The position numbers and the translations under genes were made by a program. A DNA stretch of 64,000 nucleotides, from NCBI RefSeq assembly GCF_000586555.1, contig NZ_AZUC01000047.1, positions 186,001 through 250,000 of the forward strand, in the 5' to 3' direction. Numbering within the stretch: the first letter of the stretch is position 1; every line of letters starts with the position of its first letter. Origin of the DNA: Sporosarcina sp. D27 (lineage in GTDB: Bacteria > Bacillota > Bacilli > Bacillales_A > Planococcaceae). The notes under the pieces were generated by a model. The model had not been told where the DNA came from. It saw only the letters and a program-made list of their open reading frames with translations, and ran no database searches. Shown in pieces: positions 10,722 to 19,579 of this stretch.

Positions 10722-10958
10722 TTATTTCTTTTTCTTAGAGTCTTTTTCAGACGCCTTAGACATTTGAGCCATCATTTGATTAATTTTCTTTTGAGAAGGT
10801 TTCTGCCCCATCTGCATCATCATCATTCGAAGCATATCTTCATTAATCGGTGGGTTATCTTTCAAATACTTCATCATATATTGACGAGCTAAGAAGAAAC
10901 CAAGAGCAACTCCTGCTGCAAGTGCAACAATAATTCCAACGATCCACCAAATAGTCAT
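10722..10958 (-). CDS. yneF: YneF family membrane protein (UPF0154)
   Basis: The protein has 78 residues. One N-terminal membrane helix (about 3-25, [22 protein letters not shown]) is followed by [29 protein letters not shown], the conserved YneF core, and a lysine-rich tail. YneF is conserved in Bacillales with no assigned function. Its position after sirA and tkt repeats the B. subtilis order tkt-yneE-yneF. It has its own promoter in the gap to sirA. Confidence 0.85.
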   Translation of the reverse strand: MTIWWIVGIIVALAAGVALGFFLARQYMMKYLKDNPPINEDMLRMMMMQMGQKPSQKKINQMMAQMSKASEKDSKKKK

Positions 10959-11007
10959 ACGTACTACCTCCCCTACTGCAATAGTCCAAGTGTTTCCACC
11001 AAGAAGG

Positions 11008-11037
11008 ATTATACAGCATCCGAACCCCAGTACGCAA
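11008..11037 (-). promoter_or_regulatory. Promoter of yneF
   Basis: On the minus strand TTGCGT (11032-11037) and a perfect TATAAT (11008-11013) are 18 bp apart, about 50 bp before the yneF start. Predicted by eye. Confidence 0.6.
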
Positions 11038-11113
11038 CGTCTCAGTTATCACAATGCGTTTTTCTTCTACCACACGACTGCAAGTTAACGAATATTTCAT
11101 AAAATATTCAAAC

Positions 11114-11560
11114 TCAAACGAAGACGTATTGGGGTTCTAACGGAGAAGACGTATAGCGAACCGGCTTTAGCCAACCCCATTCGCCAGCTTCATCCATAAT
11201 AGCAAAATAGCGGTCTTCCACACTGGATAATGCTACAAACAAATCTAAATCGAGCATGCGTGAACCGTGGCAAGCTGCATGTAATGCATGAGAAGAAAAA
11301 CCGATATCAATCGTGCCTTTCAATGGATGGGTCAATGTATATTTCATATCTCCCGCTTCTACTGTATGAAAATTCTTTCCGAGTTCGCTCATAATCGCTT
11401 GTTCAACATCGTTAATTTCCAATCGATCGCATAAATATCGAACTTCTTGTAAATGATTCTCACGTCCATCTGCTTTCAATAAATCATATAGAAGTTTTTC
11501 ACGTCCAAGGACAAAAGTCTGGTACATTTCTTTGATTTTATAAATTCCATATGTTCGCAT
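11114..11560 (-). CDS. sirA: Sporulation inhibitor of replication SirA
   Basis: Taking the ATG behind AAAGGAG gives 148 residues, the length of B. subtilis SirA (YneE); the longer frame has no ribosome site. The start MRTYGIYKIKE..F.GRE and the end EWGWLKPV match the family pattern (GWLNPV in B. subtilis). SirA binds domain I of DnaA and blocks chromosome initiation in cells that commit to sporulation. The position between tkt and yneF agrees. Two Spo0A-like boxes lie about 80-95 bp upstream. Confidence 0.82.
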   Translation of the reverse strand: MRTYGIYKIKEMYQTFVLGREKLLYDLLKADGRENHLQEVRYLCDRLEINDVEQAIMSELGKNFHTVEAGDMKYTLTHPLKGTIDIGFSSHALHAACHGSRMLDLDLFVALSSVEDRYFAIMDEAGEWGWLKPVRYTSSPLEPQYVFV

Positions 11561-11640
11561 GTATGACCACTCCTTTACATTATCGTACAGGAGGGGTTTC
11601 GCAAAGGCTGTCACTTCACGGAATAGAACATCACTATTTA

Positions 11641-11655
11641 TGTCGAAATGTCAAA
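11641..11655 (-). promoter_or_regulatory. Tandem Spo0A-like boxes upstream of sirA
   Basis: The plus strand reads TGTCGAA then TGTCAAA, separated by one base. The first is a perfect 0A box (TGTCGAA), the second has one change. A TTGACA overlaps the second on the minus strand. sirA is activated by Spo0A in B. subtilis. The spacing is shorter than usual for paired boxes, so this is a candidate. Confidence 0.5.
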
Positions 11656-11721
11656 ATAGTTAGATATACAACCAGAATCTATGGAGAGTTACACTTCATC
11701 AAGATCTAAAGCGTTATAAAA

Positions 11722-11760
11722 AAATAAAAACAGAGGCTAAATCCGCCTCTGCTTTTATCA
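11722..11760 (-). terminator. Terminator after tkt
   Basis: On the minus strand GCAGAGGC pairs with GCCTCTGT (last base excluded) around GGATTTA and is followed by TTTTTAT. It ends transcription before sirA. Confidence 0.85.
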
Positions 11761-11768
11761 TTTATAAC

Positions 11769-13775
11769 TTATTTACCTACCATTGTGACTACTTTTGATA
11801 CAACATTTTCAACACTGAATCCGTACTCTTTCATGACTGTTTCACCTGGGGCACTTGCACCAAATGTGTCGATAGCTAGGACGTCACCGTCGTTTCCGAC
11901 ATACTTATGCCAGCCGAGAGATGATCCCATTTCGAGAGAAAGACGCGCTGTCACAGCTTTTGGAAGCACTTGCTCTTTATAAGCTGCATCTTGTTCTTCA
12001 AACCGATCCCAAGAAGGCATTGATACGACTGCAACATCGATTCCCTTCTCATTCAATTCGGCTTGTGCTTCGACGGCAAGGCTAACTTCTGACCCTGTTG
12101 CGATCAAGATTGCTGCAGGCTGATCGGCTTTCGAAGGAGATACGGTATACGCACCTTTACTGACTCCTTCGGATGACAGTTCTGCTGACTTTTCAAGTAC
12201 TGGTAAGTTTTGACGTGACAATACAAGGACAGTCGGTTTGTTCGTTGAAGTGACAGCTAAATTCCATGCAGCTGACGTTTCGTTACCGTCCGCAGGACGG
12301 ATCACAGACAAGCCAGGCATTGCACGAAGTGAAGCTAAGTGCTCAACTGGTTCATGTGTAGGGCCATCTTCACCAACTGCGATACTATCGTGAGTAAATA
12401 CATACGTTACAGGAATGCCCATTAACGCAGATAGACGGACTGCAGGACGGACATAGTCACTAAAGACGAAGAACGTTCCGCCAAACACATTCAGACCACC
12501 GTGAAGTGTCATTCCGTTCAAAGCAGCACCCATTGCGAATTCGCGCACACCAAACCAGATGTTGCGACCATCAAAACTACCCGGAAGGAAATCCCCTGCT
12601 CCTTTGATTGCAGTTTTGTTAGAACCCGCAAGGTCTGCACTACCGCCAAAGAATGATGGAAGAGCCTTCGCAATTGCATTGATTGAATCTCCTGATGCTG
12701 AACGTGTCGCAACGGACTTTCCTGCTTCATAAACAGGCAATTGCGCTTCGACTGCGCTTTTATCTGTTCCATCAATTGCTTTTTTCAGTTGAGCAGCAAG
12801 TTCGCCATGTTCCTTTTCATAAGCACCGAATAATTTGTTCCATTCGGACTCACTGTCCACACCAAGCTTCTGTACAGACGTTTTAAACGTTTCATAGACT
12901 TCTTGAGGAACGTGGAAGTCCTCTTCAAATGTCCATTTATATGCTTCTTTTGTCAATTTCATCTCATCTTCACCAAGAGGTGCGCCATGAACATCGGACT
13001 TACCAGATTTGTTAGGCGAGCCATATCCAATGACAGTTTTCACTTCGATAAGTGTCGGACCACCTGTATTTTGTTTTGCTTGTTCAATAGCGTTAGACAA
13101 GTGTGCTGTGTCATTGCCATCACCAACGTGAATGTAATTCCATCCATATGACTCAAATCGTTTTTGAATTTTCTCTGTGAAGGACATATCCAATTCACCA
13201 TCTAGGGAAATGTCATTGCTGTCGTAAAGTACAATTAGCTTATCCAATTCAAGGTGACCTGCGAGTGAAATAGCTTCAGCCGCTACACCTTCCATTAAGT
13301 CTCCATCACCACAAAGTGCATATGTGTAATGATCGACAATATTAAAACCTGGTTTATTGTATGTGGAAGCAAGGTGTTTTTCAGCCATTGCCATTCCAAC
13401 AGCCATTCCGATACCTTGTCCAAGCGGTCCTGTAGTCGCTTCAACTCCAGCTGTGTGACCGTATTCTGGATGCCCAGGTGTTTTAGATCCCCACTGACGG
13501 AAGTTTTTCAGTTCTTCCATTGGAAGATCATATCCACTTAAATGGAGCATGCTATAGAGCAACATCGAGCCATGACCAGCCGATAATACAAAGCGATCCC
13601 GGTTAAACCAAGAAGGATTTGATGGATTATGGTGCATGTGCTGTGTCCAGAGTACATAGGCCATTGGCGCAGCTCCCATAGGAAGGCCCGGATGGCCAGA
13701 ATTTGCTTTTTCGATTGCGTCAATCGACAACGTCCGAATCGTATTAACCGCCAGTTGATCAATAGTGTTGGTCAT
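11769..13775 (-). CDS. tkt: Transketolase
   Basis: The 668-residue length is standard. The thiamine-pyrophosphate motif starts GDGDLMEG (near 156) and runs to the DSNDISLDG metal-ligand segment. The N-terminal [17 protein letters not shown] and the GHGSMLLYS segment are typical; the central [11 protein letters not shown] and the later [20 protein letters not shown] belong to the pyrimidine and transketolase domains. It moves two-carbon units between sugar phosphates in the pentose phosphate pathway. It is followed by a terminator and preceded by its own promoter, as in B. subtilis, where ynzC lies upstream and sirA downstream. Confidence 0.97.
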   Translation of the reverse strand: MTNTIDQLAVNTIRTLSIDAIEKANSGHPGLPMGAAPMAYVLWTQHMHHNPSNPSWFNRDRFVLSAGHGSMLLYSMLHLSGYDLPMEELKNFRQWGSKTPGHPEYGHTAGVEATTGPLGQGIGMAVGMAMAEKHLASTYNKPGFNIVDHYTYALCGDGDLMEGVAAEAISLAGHLELDKLIVLYDSNDISLDGELDMSFTEKIQKRFESYGWNYIHVGDGNDTAHLSNAIEQAKQNTGGPTLIEVKTVIGYGSPNKSGKSDVHGAPLGEDEMKLTKEAYKWTFEEDFHVPQEVYETFKTSVQKLGVDSESEWNKLFGAYEKEHGELAAQLKKAIDGTDKSAVEAQLPVYEAGKSVATRSASGDSINAIAKALPSFFGGSADLAGSNKTAIKGAGDFLPGSFDGRNIWFGVREFAMGAALNGMTLHGGLNVFGGTFFVFSDYVRPAVRLSALMGIPVTYVFTHDSIAVGEDGPTHEPVEHLASLRAMPGLSVIRPADGNETSAAWNLAVTSTNKPTVLVLSRQNLPVLEKSAELSSEGVSKGAYTVSPSKADQPAAILIATGSEVSLAVEAQAELNEKGIDVAVVSMPSWDRFEEQDAAYKEQVLPKAVTARLSLEMGSSLGWHKYVGNDGDVLAIDTFGASAPGETVMKEYGFSVENVVSKVVTMVGK

Positions 13776-13803
13776 CGGTAATTACACCCTTTCACATTCT
13801 CTT

Positions 13804-13832
13804 ATTTTAACTAGATTCCTCATCCATTGTAA
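13804..13832 (-). promoter_or_regulatory. Putative promoter of tkt
   Basis: Minus-strand TTACAA (13827-13832) and TAAAAT (13804-13809) are 17 bp apart, just after the ynzC terminator and about 30 bp before the tkt start. Confidence 0.45.
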
Positions 13833-13833
13833 T

Positions 13834-13862
13834 GAAAAAACCGCAGGAATACAAACTGCGGT
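13834..13862 (-). terminator. Terminator after ynzC
   Basis: Minus-strand ACCGCAG / CTGCGGT arms around a nine-base loop are followed by a run of T. It separates ynzC from tkt. Confidence 0.85.
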
Positions 13863-13880
13863 CATAAAGATATGGGATAC

Positions 13881-14114
13881 TTAATTTAAAAACTTCTTGT
13901 TTTGAGCATCTTTCACTTTTTCAGGTGTTACATCATTTCCATCAGGATCCACTACTTTAACATTTTCAATCGTATCTCTCATTGTTGAGCGGAAAGTTTT
14001 CAAATACTCACTACGCAACTGGGATTGCTCTTTCGCTTCTTCAATGGAAAGACCTGATGTTTTTGCTTTTTTTGCAAGTTCATTAATACGTTTAATCTTT
14101 TTTTCTTCCAGCAT
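13881..14114 (-). CDS. ynzC: YnzC, DUF896 family small protein
   Basis: The 77-residue helical protein begins MLEEKKIKRINELAKKAKTSGLSIEEAKEQ and goes on with RSEYLKTFRSTMRDTIENVKVVDPDG. This is the DUF896/YnzC signature (two-helix N-terminus, then R.EYL..FR..). In B. subtilis the gene lies in the SOS-controlled yneA-yneB-ynzC operon; here it follows yneB in the same order, with 65 bp between. Function is unknown. Confidence 0.92.
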   Translation of the reverse strand: MLEEKKIKRINELAKKAKTSGLSIEEAKEQSQLRSEYLKTFRSTMRDTIENVKVVDPDGNDVTPEKVKDAQNKKFLN

Positions 14115-14179
14115 AACGTTCCCTCCAGTTCAACTTCGTCAATAAGAACGTAAACAAAAATGAAAGGAAGTGCAACCAA

Positions 14180-15153
<974 letters not shown>

Positions 15154-15170
15154 GAATGATTTCCCCTCTC

Positions 15171-15184
15171 AGAATGTACGTTCG
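15171..15184. promoter_or_regulatory. LexA (Cheo/SOS) box 1, yneA side
   Basis: AGAATGTACGTTCG fits the Bacillus SOS pattern CGAACnnnnGTTCG with two changes in the left arm. It lies just downstream of the yneA -10 element, between promoter and start. Confidence 0.75.
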
Positions 15185-15197
15185 GTTCTATATTTTT

Positions 15198-15227
15198 ATT
15201 ATATGCGAACAAGGGTTTGTATGTCAA
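15198..15227 (-). promoter_or_regulatory. Promoter of yneA operon
   Basis: Minus-strand TTGACA (15222-15227) and TATAAT (15198-15203) are both perfect, with an 18-bp spacer. SOS box 2 fills the spacer, which explains how such a strong promoter is kept silent. Confidence 0.85.
15206..15219. promoter_or_regulatory. LexA box 2, inside the yneA promoter
   Basis: CGAACAAGGGTTTG differs from CGAACnnnnGTTCG at one position. It sits between the -35 and -10 hexamers of yneA. Confidence 0.85.
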
Positions 15228-15249
15228 CACTAAAAATTAGAACCTTTGT

Positions 15250-15278
15250 TTGCTATGTGTACGAACACCTGTTATACT
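15250..15278 (+). promoter_or_regulatory. Promoter of lexA
   Basis: TTGCTA (15250-15255) and TATACT (15273-15278) are 17 bp apart on the plus strand, about 60 bp before the lexA start. SOS box 3 overlaps the -10. Confidence 0.65.
15262..15275. promoter_or_regulatory. LexA box 3, overlapping the lexA -10 element
   Basis: CGAACACCTGTTAT has a perfect left arm and two changes in the right arm. Overlap with the lexA -10 fits autorepression. Confidence 0.75.
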
Positions 15279-15340
15279 ATTTTCATAGAAACACTTCGCA
15301 GAGCACCGTCCGCTGCAAAAAAAGTGAAGAGGTGAACATA

Positions 15341-15961
15341 TTGAAAAAGATCTCCAAAAGACAGGAGGATATCCTGACTTTCATTAAAGATGAAGTTCAA
15401 AAAAAGGGATACCCACCATCCGTACGGGAAATTGGTGAAGCTGTAGGACTTGCTTCCAGCTCAACTGTTCATGGACACCTGGCGAGACTCGAAAGTAAAG
15501 GTCTCATTAGACGTGATCCGACCAAACCCCGTGCAATCGAAATTTTAGATCAACATGGAATGGACGAGTTAAAAACTGGCGTTGTTCATGTTCCATTAGT
15601 CGGAAAAGTTACTGCTGGGATTCCTATCACTGCGATTGAAAATATTGAAGAATACTTTCCTATCCCAGATACGTTTGGGACTTCTGAGGATAACTTGTAC
15701 ATGTTGGAAATCGTAGGAGATAGTATGATTGAAGCTGGTATTTTAAATGGTGATCGCGTTGTTGTGAAACAGCAGCATAATGCGAACAATGGGGAAATTG
15801 TAGTTGCAATGACTGAAGAAGATGAAGCGACCGTGAAACGCTTCTTTAAAGAAAAAGACTTCTTCCGTTTGCAGCCTGAAAACTCTTCGATGGATCCTAT
15901 AATTATTGAGAATGTCTCAATTTTAGGAAAAGTGGTCGGCGTTTACCGGACGATTCATTGA
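15341..15961 (+). CDS. lexA: SOS repressor LexA
   Basis: A TTG start at 15341 behind GAGGTG gives 206 residues and the expected KKISKRQ start; the longer frame runs through the promoter and operators. The N-terminal winged helix (about 1-70) contains the recognition segment [20 protein letters not shown]. The self-cleavage site is A92-G93 (VTAGIP), and the Ser-Lys dyad is S128 (GDSM) and K166 (ATVKRF). All catalytic residues are present, so RecA-stimulated autocleavage should work. It is divergent from yneA, with three operator boxes between, and ends in a strong terminator. Confidence 0.97.
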   Translation: MKKISKRQEDILTFIKDEVQKKGYPPSVREIGEAVGLASSSTVHGHLARLESKGLIRRDPTKPRAIEILDQHGMDELKTGVVHVPLVGKVTAGIPITAIENIEEYFPIPDTFGTSEDNLYMLEIVGDSMIEAGILNGDRVVVKQQHNANNGEIVVAMTEEDEATVKRFFKEKDFFRLQPENSSMDPIIIENVSILGKVVGVYRTIH

Positions 15962-15971
15962 TTTTGTATAT

Positions 15972-16015
15972 AAAAACTGCGTACTCGTCACAACTGATGA
16001 GTACGCAGTTTTTTT
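15972..16015 (+). terminator. Terminator after lexA
   Basis: AAAAACTGCGTACTC pairs with GAGTACGCAGTTTTT in a perfect 15-bp stem with a 12-base loop and a T-run. It separates lexA from the 20-bp repeat array. Confidence 0.9.
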
Positions 16016-16020
16016 AGTTT

Positions 16021-16340
16021 TTGTTATGAGGAGTTTCTTGAGTTTATGGGCACTTTTTTTGGTTTATGATCACTTTCCCGAGTTTATGAGCTCTTTCCCA
16101 GGTTTATGAGCACTTTCTCGAGTTTATGAGCACTTCCCCAGGTTTATGAGCACTTCCCCAAGTTTATGAGCTCTTTCCAGGGTTTATGAGCACTTCTCCA
16201 AGTTTATGAGCTCTTTCTCAACTTTATGAGCACTTTCTCAGCTTTATGATCACTTCCACAGGTTTATGAGCACTTCCCCAAGTTTATGAGCACTTTCCAG
16301 GGTTTATGAGCACTTCCCCAAGTTTATAAGCACTCACAAA
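16021..16340. repeat. Array of about fifteen 20-bp tandem repeats
   Basis: From 16041 to 16340 the sequence repeats with an exact 20-bp period, consensus RGTTTATGAGCACTTTCCCA. The first and last units and 16021-16040 are degenerate. The first base alternates A and G in most units, and two 40-bp blocks (16161-16200 and 16281-16320) are almost the same, pointing to growth by 40-bp steps. The period is not a multiple of three and stops occur in all frames, so it does not code. It fills the 390-bp stretch between lexA's terminator and the ynbB stop. No spacers and no terminator for ynbB are seen. Function unknown. Confidence 0.95.
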
Positions 16341-16351
16341 TACTACACCCG

Positions 16352-17617
16352 TTATGATTTGATCAATTCAAGTTCGATCAGTCGCTCGACGGAAGATAGG
16401 ATGGCTACTTTTACGTGTTCGTAGGTGAGTCCGCCTTGTACATAGGCTGTGTATGGTGGACGAATTGGGCCATCAGCTGTCAACTCGATGCTGGAGCCTT
16501 GGATGAAGGTCCCTGCAGCCATGATGACATCGTCTGCGTAGCCTGGCATATAGGATGGTACTGGACTAACATGGGCGTCGATTGGTGAGTTGGCTTGAAT
16601 CATTTGGCAGAATGCAATCATTTGCTCGGCATTTTGGAACGAAACTGATTGAATGAGATCTGTTCGTTGTGCAGAGAAATGGGGTGAAGTCACAAGTCCA
16701 TAGGATTCAAGCATCCCCGCAGTAAATTGTGCCCCTTTTACGGCTTGGCTCACGGTATGTGGTGCGAGGAAAAAGCCTTGGTACATCTCACGTAACGTAT
16801 CGAGCGATGCCCCTGCTTCCGCACCCAGACCAGGTGATGTCATACGGTATCCACATTTCTCAATTAAATCTTTTCTACCTGCAATATACCCACCAGTACG
16901 GGCAAGACCGCCCCCTGGATTTTTGATCAATGAACCCGCCATAAGATCTACGCCTACATCTGTCGGCTCGAGCTCTTCGACAAATTCACCATAACAATTA
17001 TCTGTAAATATTATAATTTCAGGGTGATTTGCTTTTATTCTCTTCACCATGTCCGCAATTTCTGAAACTATGAAGGAGGGTCGATTAGCATACCCTCTTG
17101 AACGCTGAATCGCAATCATTTTTGTATTTGCATTAATTTGACGTTCCATCTCTTCAAAGTCGACATTTCCATCTTCTAATAAATCAACGTGATGGTAGCC
17201 AATATTAAAGTCTTGTAGGGAGCCAGTATCTTGATCCCCTCCTGAAACGATGGATTCTAATGTGTCATACGGCTTCCCCGTTATATAAAGCAACTCGTCT
17301 CCGGGACGCAATACCCCGAAAAGGCTAATCGCAATTGCGTGCGTTCCTGATATGATCTGTCCGCGTACTAAACTCGCTTCCGCGCCAAACACATCGGCGT
17401 ATAATTGTTCAAGCACTTCTCGGCCTGCATCATCATATCCATACCCGGTGGAACCGGTTAAATGAAAGTCACTCACTCGGTTCTTTCTGAATGCTGCCAA
17501 TACTTTCTTTTGATTTAGGAAAGCTATGCGTTCTGTTGCTTTTGCATACGGTTGTAGCTCGGTTTCGATTTTTTCTGCACGATTTAAGATTTCATCGTTC
17601 AATTGCTGTATACTCAT
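16352..17617 (-). CDS. ynbB: Methionine gamma-lyase family / aluminium-resistance PLP protein YnbB
   Basis: The 421-residue protein is a fold-type I PLP enzyme of the YnbB group. It shows SGTHAIAISLFGVLRPGDELL (cofactor phosphate region), FTDNCYGEFVEE (aspartate contacting the pyridine ring) and LMAGSLIKNPGGGLARTGGYIAG, whose lysine binds PLP. YnbB-like proteins are annotated as cystathionine beta-lyase-like, linked to aluminium resistance; the true substrate is unknown. In B. subtilis ynbB lies near hfq-miaA, as here, though ynbA/hflX and glnRA are absent from this spot. Its 3' end abuts the 20-bp repeat array without a clear terminator. Confidence 0.85.
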   Translation of the reverse strand: MSIQQLNDEILNRAEKIETELQPYAKATERIAFLNQKKVLAAFRKNRVSDFHLTGSTGYGYDDAGREVLEQLYADVFGAEASLVRGQIISGTHAIAISLFGVLRPGDELLYITGKPYDTLESIVSGGDQDTGSLQDFNIGYHHVDLLEDGNVDFEEMERQINANTKMIAIQRSRGYANRPSFIVSEIADMVKRIKANHPEIIIFTDNCYGEFVEELEPTDVGVDLMAGSLIKNPGGGLARTGGYIAGRKDLIEKCGYRMTSPGLGAEAGASLDTLREMYQGFFLAPHTVSQAVKGAQFTAGMLESYGLVTSPHFSAQRTDLIQSVSFQNAEQMIAFCQMIQANSPIDAHVSPVPSYMPGYADDVIMAAGTFIQGSSIELTADGPIRPPYTAYVQGGLTYEHVKVAILSSVERLIELELIKS

Positions 17618-17683
17618 TCAGGATGCTCCAATCTGTACCTTAGGTTCTTAGCCCATTTTAGCAGGTAGAACGCTTTCGGTAAA

Positions 17684-17700
17684 CGGATGCGACATCCGTA
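17684..17700. promoter_or_regulatory. Perfect inverted repeat in the promoter of the TRIC-like gene
   Basis: ACGGATGCGACATCCGT has 7-bp arms and a 3-bp centre. It ends at the first base of a perfect TATAAT (17700-17705), with a weak TTCGGT -35 at 17676-17681. The position between -35 and -10 is that of a repressor operator. The regulator is unknown. Confidence 0.55.
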
Positions 17701-17735
17701 TAATCTTAAGATGTGTTGAACGGAGGAACTTTGAA

Positions 17736-18341
17736 GTGACATGGGATGTATTTAGTCTGATCGGTACAGCTGCATTTGCAATATCAGGTGCGATTGTTGC
17801 GATGGAGGAAGACTTTGATATGTTTGGAGTCTATATATTGGGAATGGTGACTGCATTTGGTGGAGGTGCGGTACGTAACGTGTTCATCGGTGTGCCTGTT
17901 TCAGTCCTTTGGGGGCAAGAACTGTTCTTTACAGTTGCTTCTGTTCTGATAGCAGTGATTTTCTTCTTTTCAGGATACTTACTGAAGACGTGGAATCGTT
18001 GGGGATCTTATTTTGACGCAGTAGGGTTAGCCGCCTTTGCGATCCAAGGTGCCTTGATGGCCGTAGAAATGGAGATGTCTCTGTTTGCTGTAGTGGCGGC
18101 TGCAGTTCTAACAGGTGCCGGAGGAGGAGTCATCCGTGACTTACTTGCTGGACGCCAGCCCCTTGTCTTTAAAAGCGACATATATGCAGTATGGGCAGCA
18201 CTTGCCGGGCTAATTGTTGGTTTCGATGCGTATGTACATGACGCCGCGCTTTATATTCTACTAATCGTCACAACGGCTTTACGTATGTTATCTATTAAGT
18301 TTCACTGGCAACTACCACAACGTTCTTTATTGACAAAATAA
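17736..18341 (+). CDS. Trimeric intracellular cation channel family (UPF0126) membrane protein
   Basis: This 201-residue protein has about seven membrane helices in two similar halves. Each half carries a glycine-rich motif: TAFGGGAVRNVFIGVPV near 47-63 and TGAGGGVIRDLLAGRQP near 127-143. This is the bacterial TRIC/UPF0126 pattern (YvgT-like), thought to form a homotrimeric K+-permeable channel. GTG is the start, 9 nt after GGAGG. It is alone, convergent with hfq, and controlled by a promoter with an inverted repeat. Ion and physiological role are not shown by sequence. Confidence 0.85.
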   Translation: MTWDVFSLIGTAAFAISGAIVAMEEDFDMFGVYILGMVTAFGGGAVRNVFIGVPVSVLWGQELFFTVASVLIAVIFFFSGYLLKTWNRWGSYFDAVGLAAFAIQGALMAVEMEMSLFAVVAAAVLTGAGGGVIRDLLAGRQPLVFKSDIYAVWAALAGLIVGFDAYVHDAALYILLIVTTALRMLSIKFHWQLPQRSLLTK

Positions 18342-18367
18342 AAAAGGCCAATTACGGCCTTTTTTTA
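18339..18367. terminator. Bidirectional terminator between the TRIC-like gene and hfq
   Basis: AAAAAAGGCC / GGCCTTTTTT form a perfect 10-bp stem around AATTAC. The right arm includes the hfq stop codon. Confidence 0.85.
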
Positions 18368-18589
18368 TTGCTCATCTTTCAGGATAACTGGTTTTGCTGG
18401 AACATACGTAGAGATTGCATGCTTATAAATGAGTTGCTGTTTGCCGTCTGATTCTAGAAGTACTGTATAGTTATCATACGACTTAATCATACCTTTCAGC
18501 TGAAAACCATTTGTTAAAAATACCGTTACAAACGTATTATTCTTTCTGAGTGAATTCAGGAACGTATCCTGCATATTGGCATTTGCCAT
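18365..18589 (-). CDS. hfq: RNA chaperone Hfq
   Basis: Starting at the ATG behind GGGGGGAAA gives 74 residues, the Bacillus length; the longer frame lacks a site. The Sm1 part [16 protein letters not shown] and the Sm2 motif YKHAIST are intact. Hfq forms a hexamer that binds small RNAs and mRNAs. It follows miaA by 30 bp with no promoter visible, so both are transcribed together, as in most bacteria. The short C-terminus ([11 protein letters not shown]) is usual for Gram-positives. Confidence 0.95.
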   Translation of the reverse strand: MANANMQDTFLNSLRKNNTFVTVFLTNGFQLKGMIKSYDNYTVLLESDGKQQLIYKHAISTYVPAKPVILKDEQ

Positions 18590-18619
18590 CTCGTTTCCCC
18601 CCACAGTTCTTATTCGCAA

Positions 18620-19579
18620 TTATTGCCTGCTTTTTGTATTCGCTACATGCAACTGAAATTCCTTTACTTCGTTACATATTTTCTGAACCAGCTGATTTTT
18701 CTCTGTTGTGGCATCATACCAATTGACTTCAAGCTTGTTCCGGAAGTAGGTCATCTGACGTTTTGCATAATGACGTGTATTCTTTTTAATAAGTTCAACT
18801 GCTTCCTCTACATGTAATGCGCCTTCAATTGCTTGGTACAATTCTTTGTATCCAATCGCCTGCACAGATTGAACGTCTCGGATACCTTGTTTCCACAAAC
18901 CCTCGACTTCACCTAATAATCCTTTTTCCATCATGAGGTCAACTCGTCGGTCAATCCTTTCATAAAGGAGCTCTCTTGGCAGCTCAAGGCCGATAATATA
19001 AGAATGGTACATTGGTGTCGTCCCTTGGTCTGCTTCGTGATTTGCCTTTGTTTCCCCACTCACTTCCAGGATTTCTAATGCCCTTACGAGACGTCGATGA
19101 TTGTTCGGATGAATTTTTTCAGCACTCACTGGGTCTTGTTGAAGAAGGCGTTCGTATAATACATTTGCACCTAGGGTTTCAAGCTCACCTTCTAATCGAG
19201 CCCGTACTTCCAAGTCGGCTGCGGCTTCAGTGAACCTATAATCGAAAAGCACGGATTGCATATATAATCCGGTACCGCCCGCTAGAATAGGAAGTTTTCC
19301 CCGGGATTGAATCTCAGAGATCTTTTCCCTGACAATCTGCTGATACTCTGCTGTTGAAAACGATTCCATCGGAGATTTGATATCAAATAGATGATGAGGA
19401 ATGCCTTCCATTTCGTCTGCAGTGATTTTCGCTGTCCCAATATCAAGACCACGATATACTTGCATTGCATCGCCATTAATCACTTCCCCATCCAGGCAAT
19501 GAGCAAGTCCTACCGCAAGGGCGGTCTTACCTGAAGCTGTCGGACCAGCAATGGCTAGTACTTCCGCTGAACGAGTCAT
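18620..19579 (-). CDS. miaA: tRNA dimethylallyltransferase MiaA
   Basis: This 319-residue protein has the P-loop GPTASGKT at about 12-19, then NGDAMQVYRGLDIGTAK, the catalytic aspartate region, and the later AIGYKEL and RHYAKRQMTYFRN segments that contact tRNA. It adds a dimethylallyl group to A37 of tRNAs reading UNN codons. MiaB, encoded at 26166-27692, then methylthiolates the same base. The ATG overlaps the stop of the upstream alpha/beta hydrolase gene by 4 bp (ATGA). Confidence 0.97.
   Translation of the reverse strand: MTRSAEVLAIAGPTASGKTALAVGLAHCLDGEVINGDAMQVYRGLDIGTAKITADEMEGIPHHLFDIKSPMESFSTAEYQQIVREKISEIQSRGKLPILAGGTGLYMQSVLFDYRFTEAAADLEVRARLEGELETLGANVLYERLLQQDPVSAEKIHPNNHRRLVRALEILEVSGETKANHEADQGTTPMYHSYIIGLELPRELLYERIDRRVDLMMEKGLLGEVEGLWKQGIRDVQSVQAIGYKELYQAIEGALHVEEAVELIKKNTRHYAKRQMTYFRNKLEVNWYDATTEKNQLVQKICNEVKEFQLHVANTKSRQ

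Noticed and set aside
16021..16340. CRISPR array
   Set aside because: Units are 20 bp with no unique spacers between them and no cas genes near. It is a simple tandem repeat.
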